DNA of 64,000 bases from Rhyacichthys aspro (GCA_036850595.1 CM072152.1:20101179-20165178); one strand, 5' to 3'; positions 35,641 through 47,705 are shown, numbered from the stretch's first letter. Made by a program: numbers and translations. The notes: generated by a model from the letters alone, not told the origin.

Positions 35641-35999
35641 TTTTCTTGGGTTAAAATGCTGTACAAAGCTTCGAGGATTTATGTGAGCCCCCTTTTGTAT
35701 GAACTTTTCCCTCAAGTCCTTCATAAGAATATCATCGTCAGAGCAGTGTGAGACTCTTCTGAAGCTTGGACCCTACAAATACAGTACAGTATTTGACACA
35801 GGTGAAAACTGTCAGCTGACTGCAACATTTATTTACAAATAAGAGGAGGAAATAAGTTATTTATTTTTAAAAAAAACATGCCTGCCTCAACGCAATTCTC
35901 GTTTTGTGGATTCTAGTTGGATTCAAAAGAGGCATTAGATGGAGATTCAGATTAAAACACCTCAAACACAGTTGGATAAACATAATCAACCAAGGAGTA
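35641..35999. other. Intergenic DNA, nothing recognised
   Basis: AT-rich spacer. Confidence 0.6.
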
Positions 36000-36250
36000 C
36001 CAGTATAGGCACAATTAACCGGCCACTAACTGGACCAATCTGAAAAAATACAAGAAATTAGAAAACAAAGCATTGATTAAAGCCTGATCGAGATTGATCG
36101 TTGAATTCGGTCAAAATTATCCCTGTTGAGAGTCTTTTTCAGCATATCACTGTTATCATGAATTTGGAAACCATTTCTAGCCTTGAATCAAAGACAATTA
36201 ACACCGTTACTCTAAATGATAATAAATATGTCACACATTTACCTACAGTT
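36000..36250. promoter_or_regulatory. Candidate conserved noncoding element
   Basis: A run of cores: GCACAATTAACCGGCCACTA, GCATTGATTAAAGCCTGATC, GAGATTGATCGTTGAATTCG, CAAAATTATCCCTGTTGAG, TCATGAATTTGGAAACC, AAGACAATTAACACCG and AATGATAATAAATATG. It is AT-rich but free of simple repeats. Enhancer function inferred from motif density. Confidence 0.45.
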
Positions 36251-37129
36251 TAGTATCTCATTTCATCCAACACCTTTGACAGATTATTCACAAATGCACA
36301 GATAAACAATGAGAAAGAAAAAAGTTTCCTTCACATTCATTTACTTTGGCTTTAGCCTGTCCAACGAAGAGTTATATTACCTTTCCTACTGCAATCCTTT
36401 TATTTAGGAAATAATGTGCATCTCACCTATGTGTTGTGATTTTCTATTGAGTCTTGTGTTGAGACATCATCGTGACTCACATGACTGCTTTTACCAAGAA
36501 GATTAGAGAAAATGAGCACTTTTGGTTTAAAGTGCATACTACATACGTCTGAGTTTAATTACAGCTTAGGTCTATTTGTTGTATGTCATTCTCTTTCCTC
36601 GCTGGTTTAATGTCTTAAGCTGTCAGTAGCTTTAGTGGAGAGGCTAATGTGCTAAATATAATATCTAACAAATAGGCAAAGAAGTAATAACTTTAACTGA
36701 ATGCCTAATATGAACAATATAAACACAGACACGTCAATCTAAGTCACCACATGCCTGACTCGAATGTTGATGAATCTATCCAAAAAATCACCCCGTGCAG
36801 TTGTCACAAGGCAGTAAACCTGTGTAAACCTGCTCACATGGTACATATGAGACTAAGGTGACATACAAGACATACCTCCATCTTAATCTTGGACTTCTTA
36901 AACTAAGAAGAGGGTGTCTTCTTGTCTAAACCCTTTAAGGCAGCACTGCATTTCATATAAGACTCTACACAAACAAAAATGACTTGAGTTTCTTCAAAGT
37001 CTTGTGTAATTTGATTGGCCATTTGTGGTGTTTCTATTCATGAATACTTCTTCTTCATGGGACAGAGTTCAGTGTCTTTCTCTCCACGAACAGCCTCCAA
37101 ACACATTTAATTGCTTGAGATATAAAAGT
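36251..37129. other. Intergenic DNA, nothing recognised
   Basis: AT-rich. No gene or repeat recognised. Confidence 0.6.
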
Positions 37130-37265
37130 AAGAGCTCCATGGTTAACGCTGCATTATCTGCGGGTAATTGTTTGCTGTTTTTCCTTCAGATTTCAAAGGC
37201 AGCGAGGGCCTTTTACATAAGATGTTAGCACATGGACCATCTTGCAGTGCACTGTCATCCAGAGG
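37130..37265. promoter_or_regulatory. Candidate conserved noncoding element (weak)
   Basis: A compact block of mixed composition, GCATTATCTGCGGGTAATTG through TTTCAAAGGCAGCGAGGGCC, ending GGACCATCTTGCAGTGCACT and CATCCAGAGGTCAG. It looks organised and non-repetitive. The call is by look only. Confidence 0.3.
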
Positions 37266-38539
37266 TCAGTTGCTGTTGTAGAGCTGTTGATTGCTTTTAC
37301 CAACAGATAGAGCTGTTTTTTCTCGCTTTTTACTTGTTATCTGTATTTACAACTTGGCAACACTGAAAAACAGGCAGACACATGTTGGTTTTTGGGACTG
37401 GATTTGATTTAGACATTAATATTTTACCTCTGGATGATTACATGCAAAATGATGATACGTTAACAGCTCTTTTATTGAGGAGTAAAGAGCATGATTCATG
37501 AACCGACAATGAGCTGACAACAAAATAATCGAATAAAAACTAGTGCAGAAAACACGGCCATTATGCCACAGTGCTCTTGTTACTTCTTTTTGAACACATC
37601 TGTGATGCAAAATACAAATACTCTGAGTACATGATGATTGTTGGCCCATTATTTGGATAAACACATGAACAAAACTGCTTTTGCACTAACCAAAATGATC
37701 ATGTTTTCTAGAAGGGCTCAAAGATTTAAACAAGGTCTGGGTTGCTTTTACAAAGTTCTTGTTGGATTAAAACAGATGTTAGAAGGTGTTAAACATGCAG
37801 TATCTCTTTGTATAAATACAGCATTAATCTTCTAAAAGCATATTGTGATAAGAATGATATATTTCAATGGATGAGAATGCTGAGTGAGTATAGTGGCCAA
37901 ACAGGGTCGAATAAGGGGCCTCATCCCATTCGAATAAGGGACACTCACATTTGTTTACATGGAAATATAGTGCAGAAAGAAAAGACAAAATGACAAGAGG
38001 AGTGGAAGTGAACAGTCAGAAAAAGACCGATTAAAGCTGTAGTTTTAAAGTGTGAACCTGAGAACCAATCCAATAGACTCAGAGGACACACATAACTACC
38101 AGATGTGAATAAAATATGTGGAGCTGGCCACATGTGTTCACACAGAAAGTCTAAAGAGGGTCATACATGTGACAGAGCCTGTGCCCTCACTGATACTGGG
38201 CACACCTTTGCCAGGTTTTTTTTTAATGCATGCATGAACTACATTGTCCTGAAAGTCTAAATATAAAATAACAGGCCTATTCACAACGCAAATAATTGTG
38301 AAGATTGAGCTCATTCAGCCCTTCTTGTCCTCACCTGCTGCTGAAGGTGGAGGTCATTATGGTCATCATATAATTGTGCACACCAGTATTAGAAAAAATA
38401 TCAATTACAATTCACTAAGAAACCTAAATTGTCTAATTCCTGTAGTCTTTGAATACATTTACAGATTTAAAAAAGATCTCTTTCTGTGGAGCTTGAAGAG
38501 TAATAATGAGGATCAGGTTGGCACCAGGACTCGCTCTGA
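37266..38539. other. Intergenic DNA with a short direct repeat
   Basis: AT-rich and gene-free as far as I can see. A direct repeat TCGAATAAGGG recurs at 37,907 and 37,930, about 23 bp apart, possibly the remains of a repeat end. Frames are short and unremarkable. Confidence 0.5.
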
Positions 38540-38720
38540 GCTGGCAGTCTGGGGTTGTTCACACTAATCAGGCCGGTGTGAAGGTATTAGCCGTGGCTGT
38601 CTGCGCGGACCGGCTCATTAAACACCTCACCTGATGGGTGCCACCATCCAGAACCCGGGCTTAAGTCCCTCCGCTCGGCCTTCATCTTCGCTGAGCGCCC
38701 CGATAACATCACATCCCTGG
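38540..38720. promoter_or_regulatory. Candidate conserved noncoding element
   Basis: TTCACACTAATCAGGCCGGT, AGGTATTAGCCGTGGCTGTC, GCGCGGACCGGCTCATTAAA and CACCTCACCTGATGGGTGCC appear in 90 bp with CpGs retained, followed by CCGCTCGGCC. The 108-codon plus frame starting at 38,634 has no recognisable content. Enhancer-like by motif and composition. Confidence 0.45.
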
Positions 38721-39479
38721 GCACCATTCACAGCCGCTCTGCTCCCAAAGAATTGGTTCTGGAGTCGACAGACACAATTTACCCATGTACAGGTCTCTAC
38801 TGCTCAGACTTGTCTTGTTGTATTTGAAAGTACTGGTAAGTCATACAAGGTAAGTTTAACAAAAGTTCAAAACATAAACTATTTGAACCAACAACTCAAG
38901 CTTCTCCAATGGATACAACAACACTTGATACTTGTTTCACCTCATCACACTGCCATATGAGCTCCTCAATTTACTGCACTGGAATTATTTGTTGGACCTT
39001 TTTTCTCTGGACACCATTGTTTGGACATGTTTTAATGTAAATAAAGATGTGGATTGAACTATATTGCGCTGCTTAAGTGTCAAGAAGCACACAAAGTGTC
39101 TCTTTAAAAACATGTTACTTGACGTGGTGTTTGTAAGTATTCTTTGGGAATGGAGACATACCTTTAATCAGTCCGAGCATCTACCTGTTCCTCTCTCGAC
39201 CCTCTTTAGTGCTAACGTGTTCTCCCACAGCAGCTCCTATCACAGCGCCCACCTTCTTGAACTGCCTTATTTATTAATGATGCTCTTGTTCAGAGTCCTA
39301 CTAAAGGACGTCTTCTCCTAAGGTCAGTGCAAAGCAACCCAATTTAAACTGGACAGTGTTTTGTTTAGTTGGTTTTTTTTTGTAAGTACTTTGCAAATAA
39401 TACAGATATGAAGGCACTACATGTAAAAAAAAAGGAACAGAATATGTCATAAATAAGACCATGGCATCTCAGATCTCTG
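38721..39479. other. Intergenic DNA, nothing recognised
   Basis: No gene or repeat recognised. Confidence 0.6.
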
Positions 39480-39640
39480 GAAAACATTGTTTAATTAGAC
39501 TTGAACATCTCTTTTAACCTTTAGGTCACTAAGTACATTCACTGACACCTCATCAAGTGCATGGATCGGCCAATAATAATCTCTAAAGCATCGTGGTCAC
39601 CTTGATTAATGTAAGTGTTGAAATGCCTGCAGCACAGTGG
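39480..39640. promoter_or_regulatory. Candidate conserved noncoding element (moderate)
   Basis: GTTTAATTAGACTTGAACAT, GTGCATGGATCGGCCAATAA, TAATCTCTAAAGCATCG and CACCTTGATTAATGTAAGTG lie in 160 bp. ATTA cores, a CCAAT box and a GATC palindrome are present with no repeat signature. Confidence 0.35.
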
Positions 39641-40189
39641 ACACAGCATATGTCAGTGTATCTCTAATGATCTCCTGTATTTACATGTTTATTTCAAACA
39701 CCAATTTCTCTCTTTTTGACAACATTGAACATTTCTGACCAAATTGAAGACAGTGATTCTTCATCTCACATTTTTAGAGCATAAACAAAGCCAGTGGAAA
39801 TACATCTGAGGTTTATTTCACTTAAAAAAATAAAACAAAATCAATGATGTCCTAAACCTTCATGCATAACCACAAAAGAAACATAACTGGCAAAACTGGG
39901 TTTTGTGGAGCTTTAAATTTCCTCTTTTTATTTTTATTTTTTACCAAAAGGGCTCTGAAGCATCCCATAAAAGTGTACTTTGGAAACCTTTTGGCCTTTG
40001 GTTCCATCAGAGCGGTCCACTTTGAAAACATACAACATGTTTCTTAATGCACATTTAAAAGGCAGAAAAAGAATGAATTTTGTTGGTTAAAATTAAATAA
40101 ATAATAGGATTAAGAGGACACATCTGGTCATACTTTTGGTCAAACTGTTTCATTCTTCATCCATGGGAGAATAAAACAAACAAAATGTA
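39641..40189. other. Intergenic DNA, nothing recognised
   Basis: AT-rich spacer without recognisable features. Confidence 0.6.
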
Positions 40190-41100
40190 AGTCAAGCTCC
40201 TGCTGAAGACAATCTAACACTGAACCTCACAGTGTGGAGGAAGGAGCTGCCCTGCCCTGGACGACTGCTGTGGAGTGCTGAGTATTTGGTTCAACAGCGC
40301 TGCGGATCAGAAGTCAAGTGGCCGGATTCATTTGTTGGAGTGCAGAGGGAGTGCTCGCAGAGTTAGGGCTGCCACAGAGAGAAGAGGAGAGTGTCAAAGG
40401 ATCAAGACAAAGGCTTGTGGAGGAACGAGGGGCAGAGCTGCAGCACAGGAGCGGTTCAGGTAGTGAGAGGACGAGTTCCCAGCGCTCTTCGACAGCCACT
40501 CATCCCCCGAGACTTCAAATCTACAGGGGGCATCTTTGACTTGATAATCCTGCTCCTTGTCACCTTTACCACCCTGAAGTGCACACACATACCCTTGGAG
40601 ACGTGGCTGTGTGCCTGCACCCTGCCCAGGGCCCAGGGGAGTGCAGCGCTACCTGTCAGTGTGCCTATAGCTCCAGGCAGCTTGTGGGGCAGAGCGCTGA
40701 CGGCTGGGGGGTTGTCACCGTGCCCGAATAAGAAGTCACCTTTCGGGGGATATGAATCTTAATGAGGTGGGGCAAGAGGAGGTGTGAGCAGATGCGTGCC
40801 TCCTCTGTTACTGTATGTGTGCGTGACAGATGGGGAGTCGCACGGTGCTGACAGGCCTCTCTGCTTCCTGGCCGCCAGATTATTTTTGGTAATTTATAAC
40901 CATTGTTGCTTAAAGTGGCTTTTATCTGCAATGGGTTACGGAAATAACAACAGTAGAACACCACTACCGGCTGCAGCAGACCACCTTTACTTCCTGCTAT
41001 GTTTTTGTGTATTCCTGAGCTTGTGTATTTGTATTGGTATGTGGCCGAGCAGCGCAGCGATGGATGCTCTCGCTCATAGGAATGAACCTTTGTGAGGGTT
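40190..41100. promoter_or_regulatory. GC-richer multi-part island, possible regulatory block
   Basis: About 900 bp of higher GC. Frames are open on both strands (40,391-40,762 plus, 123 codons; 40,665-41,108 minus, 147 codons) without recognisable protein. The densest part, 40,860-40,960, contains CCGCCAGATTATTTTTGGTA, ATTTATAACCATTGTTGC and GGGTTACGGAAATAACAAC, which look like enhancer sequence (ATTA, SOX-like ATTGT). It could also be an alternative upstream promoter, but no TATA plus donor pair stands out. Confidence 0.35.
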
Positions 41101-41649
41101 TGTGGCAATAAACACAGCGATTGAGAATATTACTGTATGAATACGGTGTATGCAGCGTAACATGTGATAAATCTGACAAAAAAAGGGCCTTTGAGGTAAA
41201 CACCAGTAAACACTTTGAATAGATTTAGCTTTCAACCTCTGCCCTTCATTGTGAGGACTGTTTATCTGTGTTTGACTTGTATCTGGGCGTCTTATCATTT
41301 ATGGGATAATCATTTAGGATAATGGGATGGTTATTGTCATCTGTGGTAATGGAAGGCTACTGTATATCTCTATAGTAGTAGTTACAGCTCCATACCGATC
41401 CAGTGTATCTGATAATGCACCAAAACTCTGCATTAAGTTTACATAACATTTGCATTATCTTTGTATACAGCTCCCATAGGAACTGTATTAAGCATCATTG
41501 TGAGTTATCATTGCACCAAGAGACTGCACGTATACAGTGTGTAGAGGAAGAAGTGAATATAGGAAGCATGAAAGTTTTAGGTAGTGATGCTAATCAATAT
41601 ACTCCTTTAATGCTCTGGACAGAAGCCTCAAAATATTGTCTGAAGAAAC
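41101..41649. other. Intergenic DNA, nothing recognised
   Basis: AT-rich. Nothing to report. Confidence 0.6.
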
Positions 41650-41905
41650 AACAAAGAAAGAGAGAGTCTTGGCAATTATTTGTTCATCTTCTGGAGCCTG
41701 TCCCAGCAGCTTTGGACCTGAGGTGGGGTAAACCCTGGATAATGGCAAGTTAGTCGCAGGGCTGACATTTAGAGACACTGACAAATATCCATTCACTCTC
41801 ACATTCTTCCACAAGGGGCACTTTAGATTGGCCAGTTCACCTGAACATGCATGTTTTTGTAGAGAAGCCACGGTGTCAGAGAAGGAGGACATGCAGACTC
41901 GTCAA
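41650..41905 (-). repeat. Fish retroposon tail, reverse orientation, long copy
   Basis: CTGGAGCCTGTCCCAGCAGC, GGTGGGGTAAACCCTGGATA, GTTAGTCGCAGGGCTGACAT, CATTCACTCTCACATTCTTC, ATTGGCCAGTTCACCTGAAC and ATGCATGTTTTTGTAGAG are the reverse complement of the tail blocks at 18,961-19,227 in matching order. GGAGGACATGCAGACTCG continues into the GAGTCTGCATGTCCTCC head portion. This copy accounts for most of the overlapping frame at 41,590-41,892. Confidence 0.8.
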
Positions 41906-43324
41906 AGACTGAGTATTTCTGATTCAGTTCAATGAAAAATGTTTATGGTTAAGCTCTATTCAACAATAAGCAGCGTTAGTCGAGAGGCAACGAGAGGGTT
42001 CATGAGCATGGAAAAAAGAAAACATCAGAAGAAAAAACGAGGGGGAAAGTAGAACTTAGAGCCAGTTTTGCAAAGAAACCTCCAGCTATGTCATCTTACT
42101 GTCAGATAGATCAGTTTACAGAAGCTGTGTGTGTGGATGAGCTTGGAGGTTTTTTTTAAATTATTATTATTATACTCATTGTTCTGAGTGAAACATTGTA
42201 TATTGTGTACCTTTTCGAAGGCTCTTTAGCAGTTCTTGTTTTCACATCCCCCTCTTGAAATGAATATTCATAAAGAGTAATCATACACATTCAGTAGTAT
42301 CCCAGTATCTGTTTGTGTTAGCAGTCTAAAAATCTGTTCACTCTTCAGGCTGCAGAAGAGTGTTGGTCCTTTTGGTCACAGGATTGTAACCCGAGGTCAG
42401 GGACTATTTAGGTTGTCTCAACATCAGATTCACTATCAGTGACACCTCGAGGCTAAAATCAATCAGTTCAACCAAGTCTTATCTTTATCAGTCTTCATTA
42501 TTCATGGTCAACCCAAGGCCCTTCCTCTGGTGGTGCACTGCTTAAAAGGTCCATCCATAAAATCCTCTTCAAGCTTTTATGTCTTTATGCATCAGGGCAA
42601 TAGGACCTAACTCTTTAACAGTGAGTTACTTCTCCACATTAGTAGCTAAGCTTTTCTATTCGCTATTGACTTTGCTCGTATGGTTACTTGACTGTGGCAA
42701 ACAAAAATAAGTTGAAGAGATTTATAAAAACAGAGAAGATAATTGGGCAACAACAACATACATGAGATTCACTGACTGTAGATGTATCAAGAATTCACAC
42801 TTTTAGTGGTTATTAGAGTCTATAATGTGTCTCAAATGCTGTGAATTTACTGAATAAGCAGATGTATAATATGCCTTTGCTTTTAAATTTGTATTTTCAA
42901 TGTTTAGCACTAGGTATGGTGTTTTATGTTCATAGAATAGGTTTATATCACATGTGCTTTTGTATTTGCTTATAGATTTGGCTTTAGTTGAAAGACTGAA
43001 CATGCAGACCTGCTACAGTTCTCTGACCTTATACAGGACTAATTCATATCTGAACATGAACATAAAAGTGATGTCACATCATTTTCTTTTCTTTTTATTA
43101 CATGAATAAAATAAAATGGCAAATATTCCACACGTAGTCTGTAAAATAAACATAAAATGTAATTTTTGCTCTAAACCCTTTTATATTGTATGTGAACATA
43201 TTTCTGGGAACATGGTAAGAACACATTAAATTTGGGGAGGACCACCACAAATCCACCTTTACCGAATGTTCTTCACAGTGAACCAACTTCACAAGAGTCA
43301 CGTGCTGCTTGTGCCACTGTCAAA
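41906..43324. other. Intergenic DNA, nothing recognised
   Basis: AT-rich. Includes a short (ATT)n run near 42,158-42,172. No gene. Confidence 0.6.
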
Positions 43325-43560
43325 ATAATTCCAGCAGCTTATTATGCCCTGTCCTGTTCTGACAGACAGACGTAATCAAATCCAATTATTCCACTTCTCC
43401 CTTTGCTCCCCATTAGCGCTCATCTCCCATTCTGCTCTCGAATCCCCCTCCTCCAACAAAACATTTGAATGACAATGGGCGTAGTGTGTCCACCCGCAAC
43501 AACTCTCGCTCTTCTCCTGAGCCACGCTTCTCTTTCTGAAATCGATAGAAAGGAAAACAA
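43325..43560. promoter_or_regulatory. Candidate conserved noncoding element (weak to moderate)
   Basis: AATAATTCCAGCAGCTTATT, GACGTAATCAAATCCAATTA and TTCCACTTCTCCC, then CCCCATTAGCGCTCATCTCC, lie in a non-repetitive block with an NF-Y/homeodomain-like look. Opposite-strand frames of 66-69 codons overlap without protein identity. Confidence 0.35.
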
Positions 43561-45379
43561 AATGACAGGGTTTCATATCTGGTCTGTGATATCCCTGAGA
43601 CTACACAGGGAAATGACTATTTCCACACACAAAAGGCTCCATTACTGCCAGGTGACCTCTTATCATTGTGTTTCTTAACCTGCAAGTTAGACAGCCGGCG
43701 TCACCACTGCCTCACTGTGTGAGCAGGTGTGTGTCTTTGAGGGAGAACTGTCTGGATCTATCTGAGCTCCTAAAGCAAAGCCAAAGAAGCTGTCATTCAT
43801 TCAGAGTTGTTTTTCCTCACTTCTTTTTTCTATCATGACTGTACGGCCTTTTATTTTTAGCTTTAAAAATTACACCCTTCAAAAACATTTCAGATGTTTT
43901 GCTAATTATATTTTTTTCTTTGTGGCTATTTGTTTATTCAGAGACTTAGATAAAATGGATTTGGGGATAATTAGGAGTAATTTTACTTAGAAAAAAAAAC
44001 TTCAAGTGTGTTTGGCAAATGTTCAAAAAGACTGTACTATGTGTTTCTAACTCTTTAGTTTTTTTTCCAAACACATCCATCCTCAGTCACTTCAATAGTT
44101 TCCACTCTAAAATACCACACAGCATTTATCAAAGGGCTTATGAACACAAAAGTAGACTCTAATTATACATATTAATTATTGGGTAACCATTAACATGAAA
44201 GAACATTTAAGTAGTGTGTCCCACCTGTATTTAATGTGTCATGTATAAATGCAGTTGAACATGATACACTTCTCTGTGCTAAAAAGAAGAGTTTGTTTCT
44301 CACGGTCCATGTTCTGTTGTGTCTGGTACCAGTTTGTGCTCCATGTTACTGACTCTGCAGACCTGGGATAACCCACTGTGCTCCACCAAAAGGATATTAC
44401 CCCGACTTTGAGAGCTCTGAATGGAAGATGATCAACCATTGTTCAAGTGAGCAGCCAGACACTGTCTAACACACACACGTCCTACATTCTTTTGTAAATA
44501 AATAGCAGGAATGAGTTCTTTGGCTTTAGTGATGCATTAGAGAACTGAGCTGAACCAGACAGAGAGGCTGTGATTGATGGGAACATCAGTTATCTCTACT
44601 TGATGGGATAAGACAAAGAAGAAATGAAGAGTTGTACCTTGTGAGTTGTGGTTTTGATGGCTAGCTTGCATAGTTCCAGCATGATGCCAAGGACAGGGGG
44701 GATGAGCATCAAGAGTGACGCCCTGAAGCTGACCTGAAGCTAAAGTACGAATTAATAGTTTACACCAGTAACATAGTTGTGCTTAATCACACACAACTCT
44801 CTGAATGTCTTTTCTCATGGACAAAGTAGCCCTTATCCAGTCCAGCCAAAACAACCAGGTCATTTAATGTCAGGTTAAAATGGAAGACTGATCATGTGAT
44901 TGACAGCCTACTTCCTGACGCTTATCTTGTTAAAGGCATAACAGCGATTATGATGCTATTGTGTGACTGTAGTTAGTATCTGACCTTCTATAATATATAC
45001 CACAAAGGCTTTAAAAAGGATGTCGCCAGGAACATTTCTGGTAATCAGTAACTTCAAAAAATCTGACTTTGTTCCAAATAAGTTAATTTCTGCCTCCATT
45101 AATTCAACATTAGCTGTAGAGGCTCTTTGTTTAAGATACTGTGTTAGTCCACCACCACGAACAGTGAGAAAAGTACATGCAGTTTGATTTACAGTACTTT
45201 TAATATCTCCAATCTCAAATAATACGTTGCAAATGTGAATATGATGAAGATGGGAAGCCTTTTAGAGGGTCGCTTTTTGTAAACGCTCAAACTTTCTTGA
45301 TGTTCGGCGAAGACGCAGGAGTAATGATATGAGTATGATATTTGTGAAAGAAGATGCGCTGGGAGCATGTTCATTCATT
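43561..45379. other. Intergenic DNA, nothing recognised
   Basis: AT-rich, with a mildly organised patch at 44,240-44,440 that I could not assign. Confidence 0.55.
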
Positions 45380-45780
45380 TAGACTTAACAATACGACGAG
45401 CGAGTGACTCGGAGAAGCTGCGTCGCCGCTAAGTGGAACAGAGCAGGGAGCAGCTGGGCGAAATTCACCTGCCACTTCCAATGTGGATCAGAAACAGCGC
45501 TCACACCAGCAACCTATCTGCGACAGTGGGGAGAGAGAAATGAGGAGAAACAGGGGACAAACCACACACACAGCAAAACGAATGGAAATGGGAAGTGGTC
45601 ACAGTCTCTGGGATCGGCTGTGTTCGGTGGACGAGGCTGCGCGGTCGACTGATGACAAAGCAAAGGTTGTTAAAGCTGATTAATACAGCCATAAGAGTGA
45701 CACAGCAAACGTCACTTCAGTCAAGTCACTGGAGGATTCGTGATACTCTCAAACCAATGATGATATTATGGTCTAAAAAG
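45380..45780. promoter_or_regulatory. CpG-retaining island, possible regulatory element
   Basis: CGACGAGCGAGTGACTCGGA and GAAGCTGCGTCGCCGCTAAG open the block. GGTGGACGAGGCTGCGCGGTCGACTG-type sequence lies at 45,627-45,652, then GCTGATTAATACAGCC. CpG density exceeds flanks. Frames are open in all directions for 62-82 codons, none recognisable. It lies about 3.5 kb upstream of the putative transcription start, compatible with a proximal enhancer or alternative promoter. Confidence 0.35.
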
Positions 45781-46154
45781 TGAGGAGAGCATATGGGTCT
45801 CTCACTGTGAATCTTCTTAATCAATAAAAGGACAGGATGACTTTCAGCCACCAATGTTTTGCCCAAAAAACTTCAATCTACAAATAATTTGAATGGATTT
45901 TTCCCCAAAACAGATCCATGCTGTCCTCACTGTGCCTCAACATCCCTGATCACTTCTCCATTAATTTTCAAAACCAACTACAAAGAAGATGAAACAGCAC
46001 AAAATCAGAAAAAAAAAGTCTATAATACGATGTCTTATTTTGAATATGAGAATATGTGGGGCATTTCCAAACATCTTGATGGCACTGACAGACATTGGTC
46101 TCAAATAAGTCTGACATGAGTAATTAAACCACACTTTATTAAAAATCAACATCA
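45781..46154. other. Intergenic DNA, nothing recognised
   Basis: AT-rich spacer. Confidence 0.6.
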
Positions 46155-46295
46155 CTCTCACCTGTAACCAGTAGACAATCAGGTCAGACAACCATTCGCA
46201 CTCATATTTATTCTCTATATGTATTTTAGAGCCACTAGTTCACCTTTACATACATGTCTGTGGAAGGTGGGAGGAAACTGCAATAGAACCTTCAC
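46155..46295 (-). repeat. Fish retroposon tail fragment, reverse orientation
   Basis: CAACCATTCGCACTCATATT, GAGCCACTAGTTCACCTTTA, CATACATGTCTGTGGAAGGT and GGGAGGAAACTGCAATAGAA are the reverse complement of the TTTCCTCCCAC...CATGCATGTTAGGTGAACTGGTGACTC segment of the tail family. Confidence 0.75.
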
Positions 46296-46669
46296 AATGA
46301 CAACCAAAAACAAGACTTAGTATGAGTGCTAAATAACTCTGCTTTAGAAAAGGATGAAGCCTTTAAAAATAGTCAGTCTATTATTTATATTCTGCAGTTT
46401 TTTCCACCCAACACAGTATTAACTGGAAAATCAATTTTAGACTTGTATTATTTTGTAGAGGCTATGGTTTTGCTTTTAGAGTAAGAGGTTGAGAGCTCTT
46501 CAAAACACAGACTGTAGTGTCTCTGAATTTAAACAGTACATTTAACAGTAAATTCTTCTGCAATTAATAAAAATAGAACAAGAAACAATGTTGACCATAT
46601 CATATAAAACCTTTGTCTGTTATCCTTTCGATTTTATACTAATAGTATCAGTATAGAGCAAGGTTATAT
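46296..46669. other. Intergenic DNA, nothing recognised
   Basis: AT-rich. Confidence 0.6.
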
Positions 46670-47100
46670 TTGTGTAAGTGCCTCTTTTCTGGCTCTTACT
46701 GCCTGGAGTCCTATGGCCCCAGGATGTTAGCAGTCAATCCTTAAAGTCCCGTGTGGGGCCCCAGGATCAGCCTTGTTTGCCCAACACAGCCGGCAGATTA
46801 TGTCCCGACGACTGCCGACCAGGAACAGTGCACAAGAGCTGCAGTTTTGGAGACAGTCGAGCCCTTTCTCTGGCCGTCACAACGTGGTCTTTGTAAGTCA
46901 CAAATGTTTCACAGGGACAGTGCCTATATTTATGCTGTGCCACTTGTGCAGCCACAGCCTCTCCTGCTCTCACTCCTCTCAGTCTCAGTCAGACTAATCC
47001 TATCCTTGTCCTGCAGTGATTCATTTCTTCGCAGGGAGGCAGTGCTGTGTCACTCTCCCACAGACACTCACACAGCCACATACAGACCGTAATAAGTCTG
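46670..47100. promoter_or_regulatory. GC-richer block, unassigned
   Basis: Higher GC with CpGs (ATGTCCCGACGACTGCCGAC, CAGCCGGCAG). Three overlapping plus frames (up to 113 codons, 46,751-47,092) and one minus frame are open. The translated sequences are not recognisable, and no acceptor or donor pair is persuasive. It may be regulatory DNA 2 kb upstream of the gene start or an unrecognised upstream noncoding exon. Confidence 0.3.
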
Positions 47101-47705
47101 TATTTTAAACAATATGAATTATAGAATATAGAGCATGTTTATAAAGTCATATGAGACAACACTGGATGTTTTATGTGTTAGACTCACATAAAACGGGTCG
47201 GCAGCTGGACCTCACAATGTTCTTTTGGATTTATTTTGGGACATTTCTGCCTTTATTTTCAGAGATATTAAGTAGACTTAAATGCAGGAGGAAGAGATGG
47301 GATGACATGGACAAACATGGGCCTCTCTATTTGTGCACGTTGAACCAACACGACATCCCAATGTCTTTTACACTTCTGCTCTGGTCTTGTGTTGCTACAG
47401 CTTAGATGTCTGAATGTAAGCAACAGGATAGTAATATTGTAAACACTATAGCAGAGTATAGTGATATATATAATGAAGAAAATGTACAATACCATAATTA
47501 CATTAGCATTTTACAATGACTATATCTCTATCTATCTCTATGGTACCTACAAGACTGAATGTATTACCTTTTTAAATACTCTTACCCCAGTATTTTCTTT
47601 CCTTTCTCTCCGAAAAGCTTCCTCTGGACAAGTGCTAATAATTTGCATATGTGCTCAAATAAGAAAGCAATGCAATTGTGCAATACCACACCAAGACACA
47701 TCAAT
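47101..47705. other. Intergenic DNA, nothing recognised
   Basis: AT-rich, with a short TATCTCTATCTATCTC run near 47,522. Confidence 0.6.

Noticed and set aside
35103..35666. 187-codon minus-strand open frame as a gene
   Set aside because: No recognisable domain, no splice-site context, overlapped by an open frame on the other strand, and vertebrate exons of this length without homology are unlikely. Kept as a noncoding island.
40665..41108. 147-codon minus-strand open frame
   Set aside because: Overlaps plus-strand frames in a GC-richer patch. No identity and no exon boundaries.
41590..41892. 100-codon minus-strand frame
   Set aside because: Largely a translated reverse-oriented retroposon tail.
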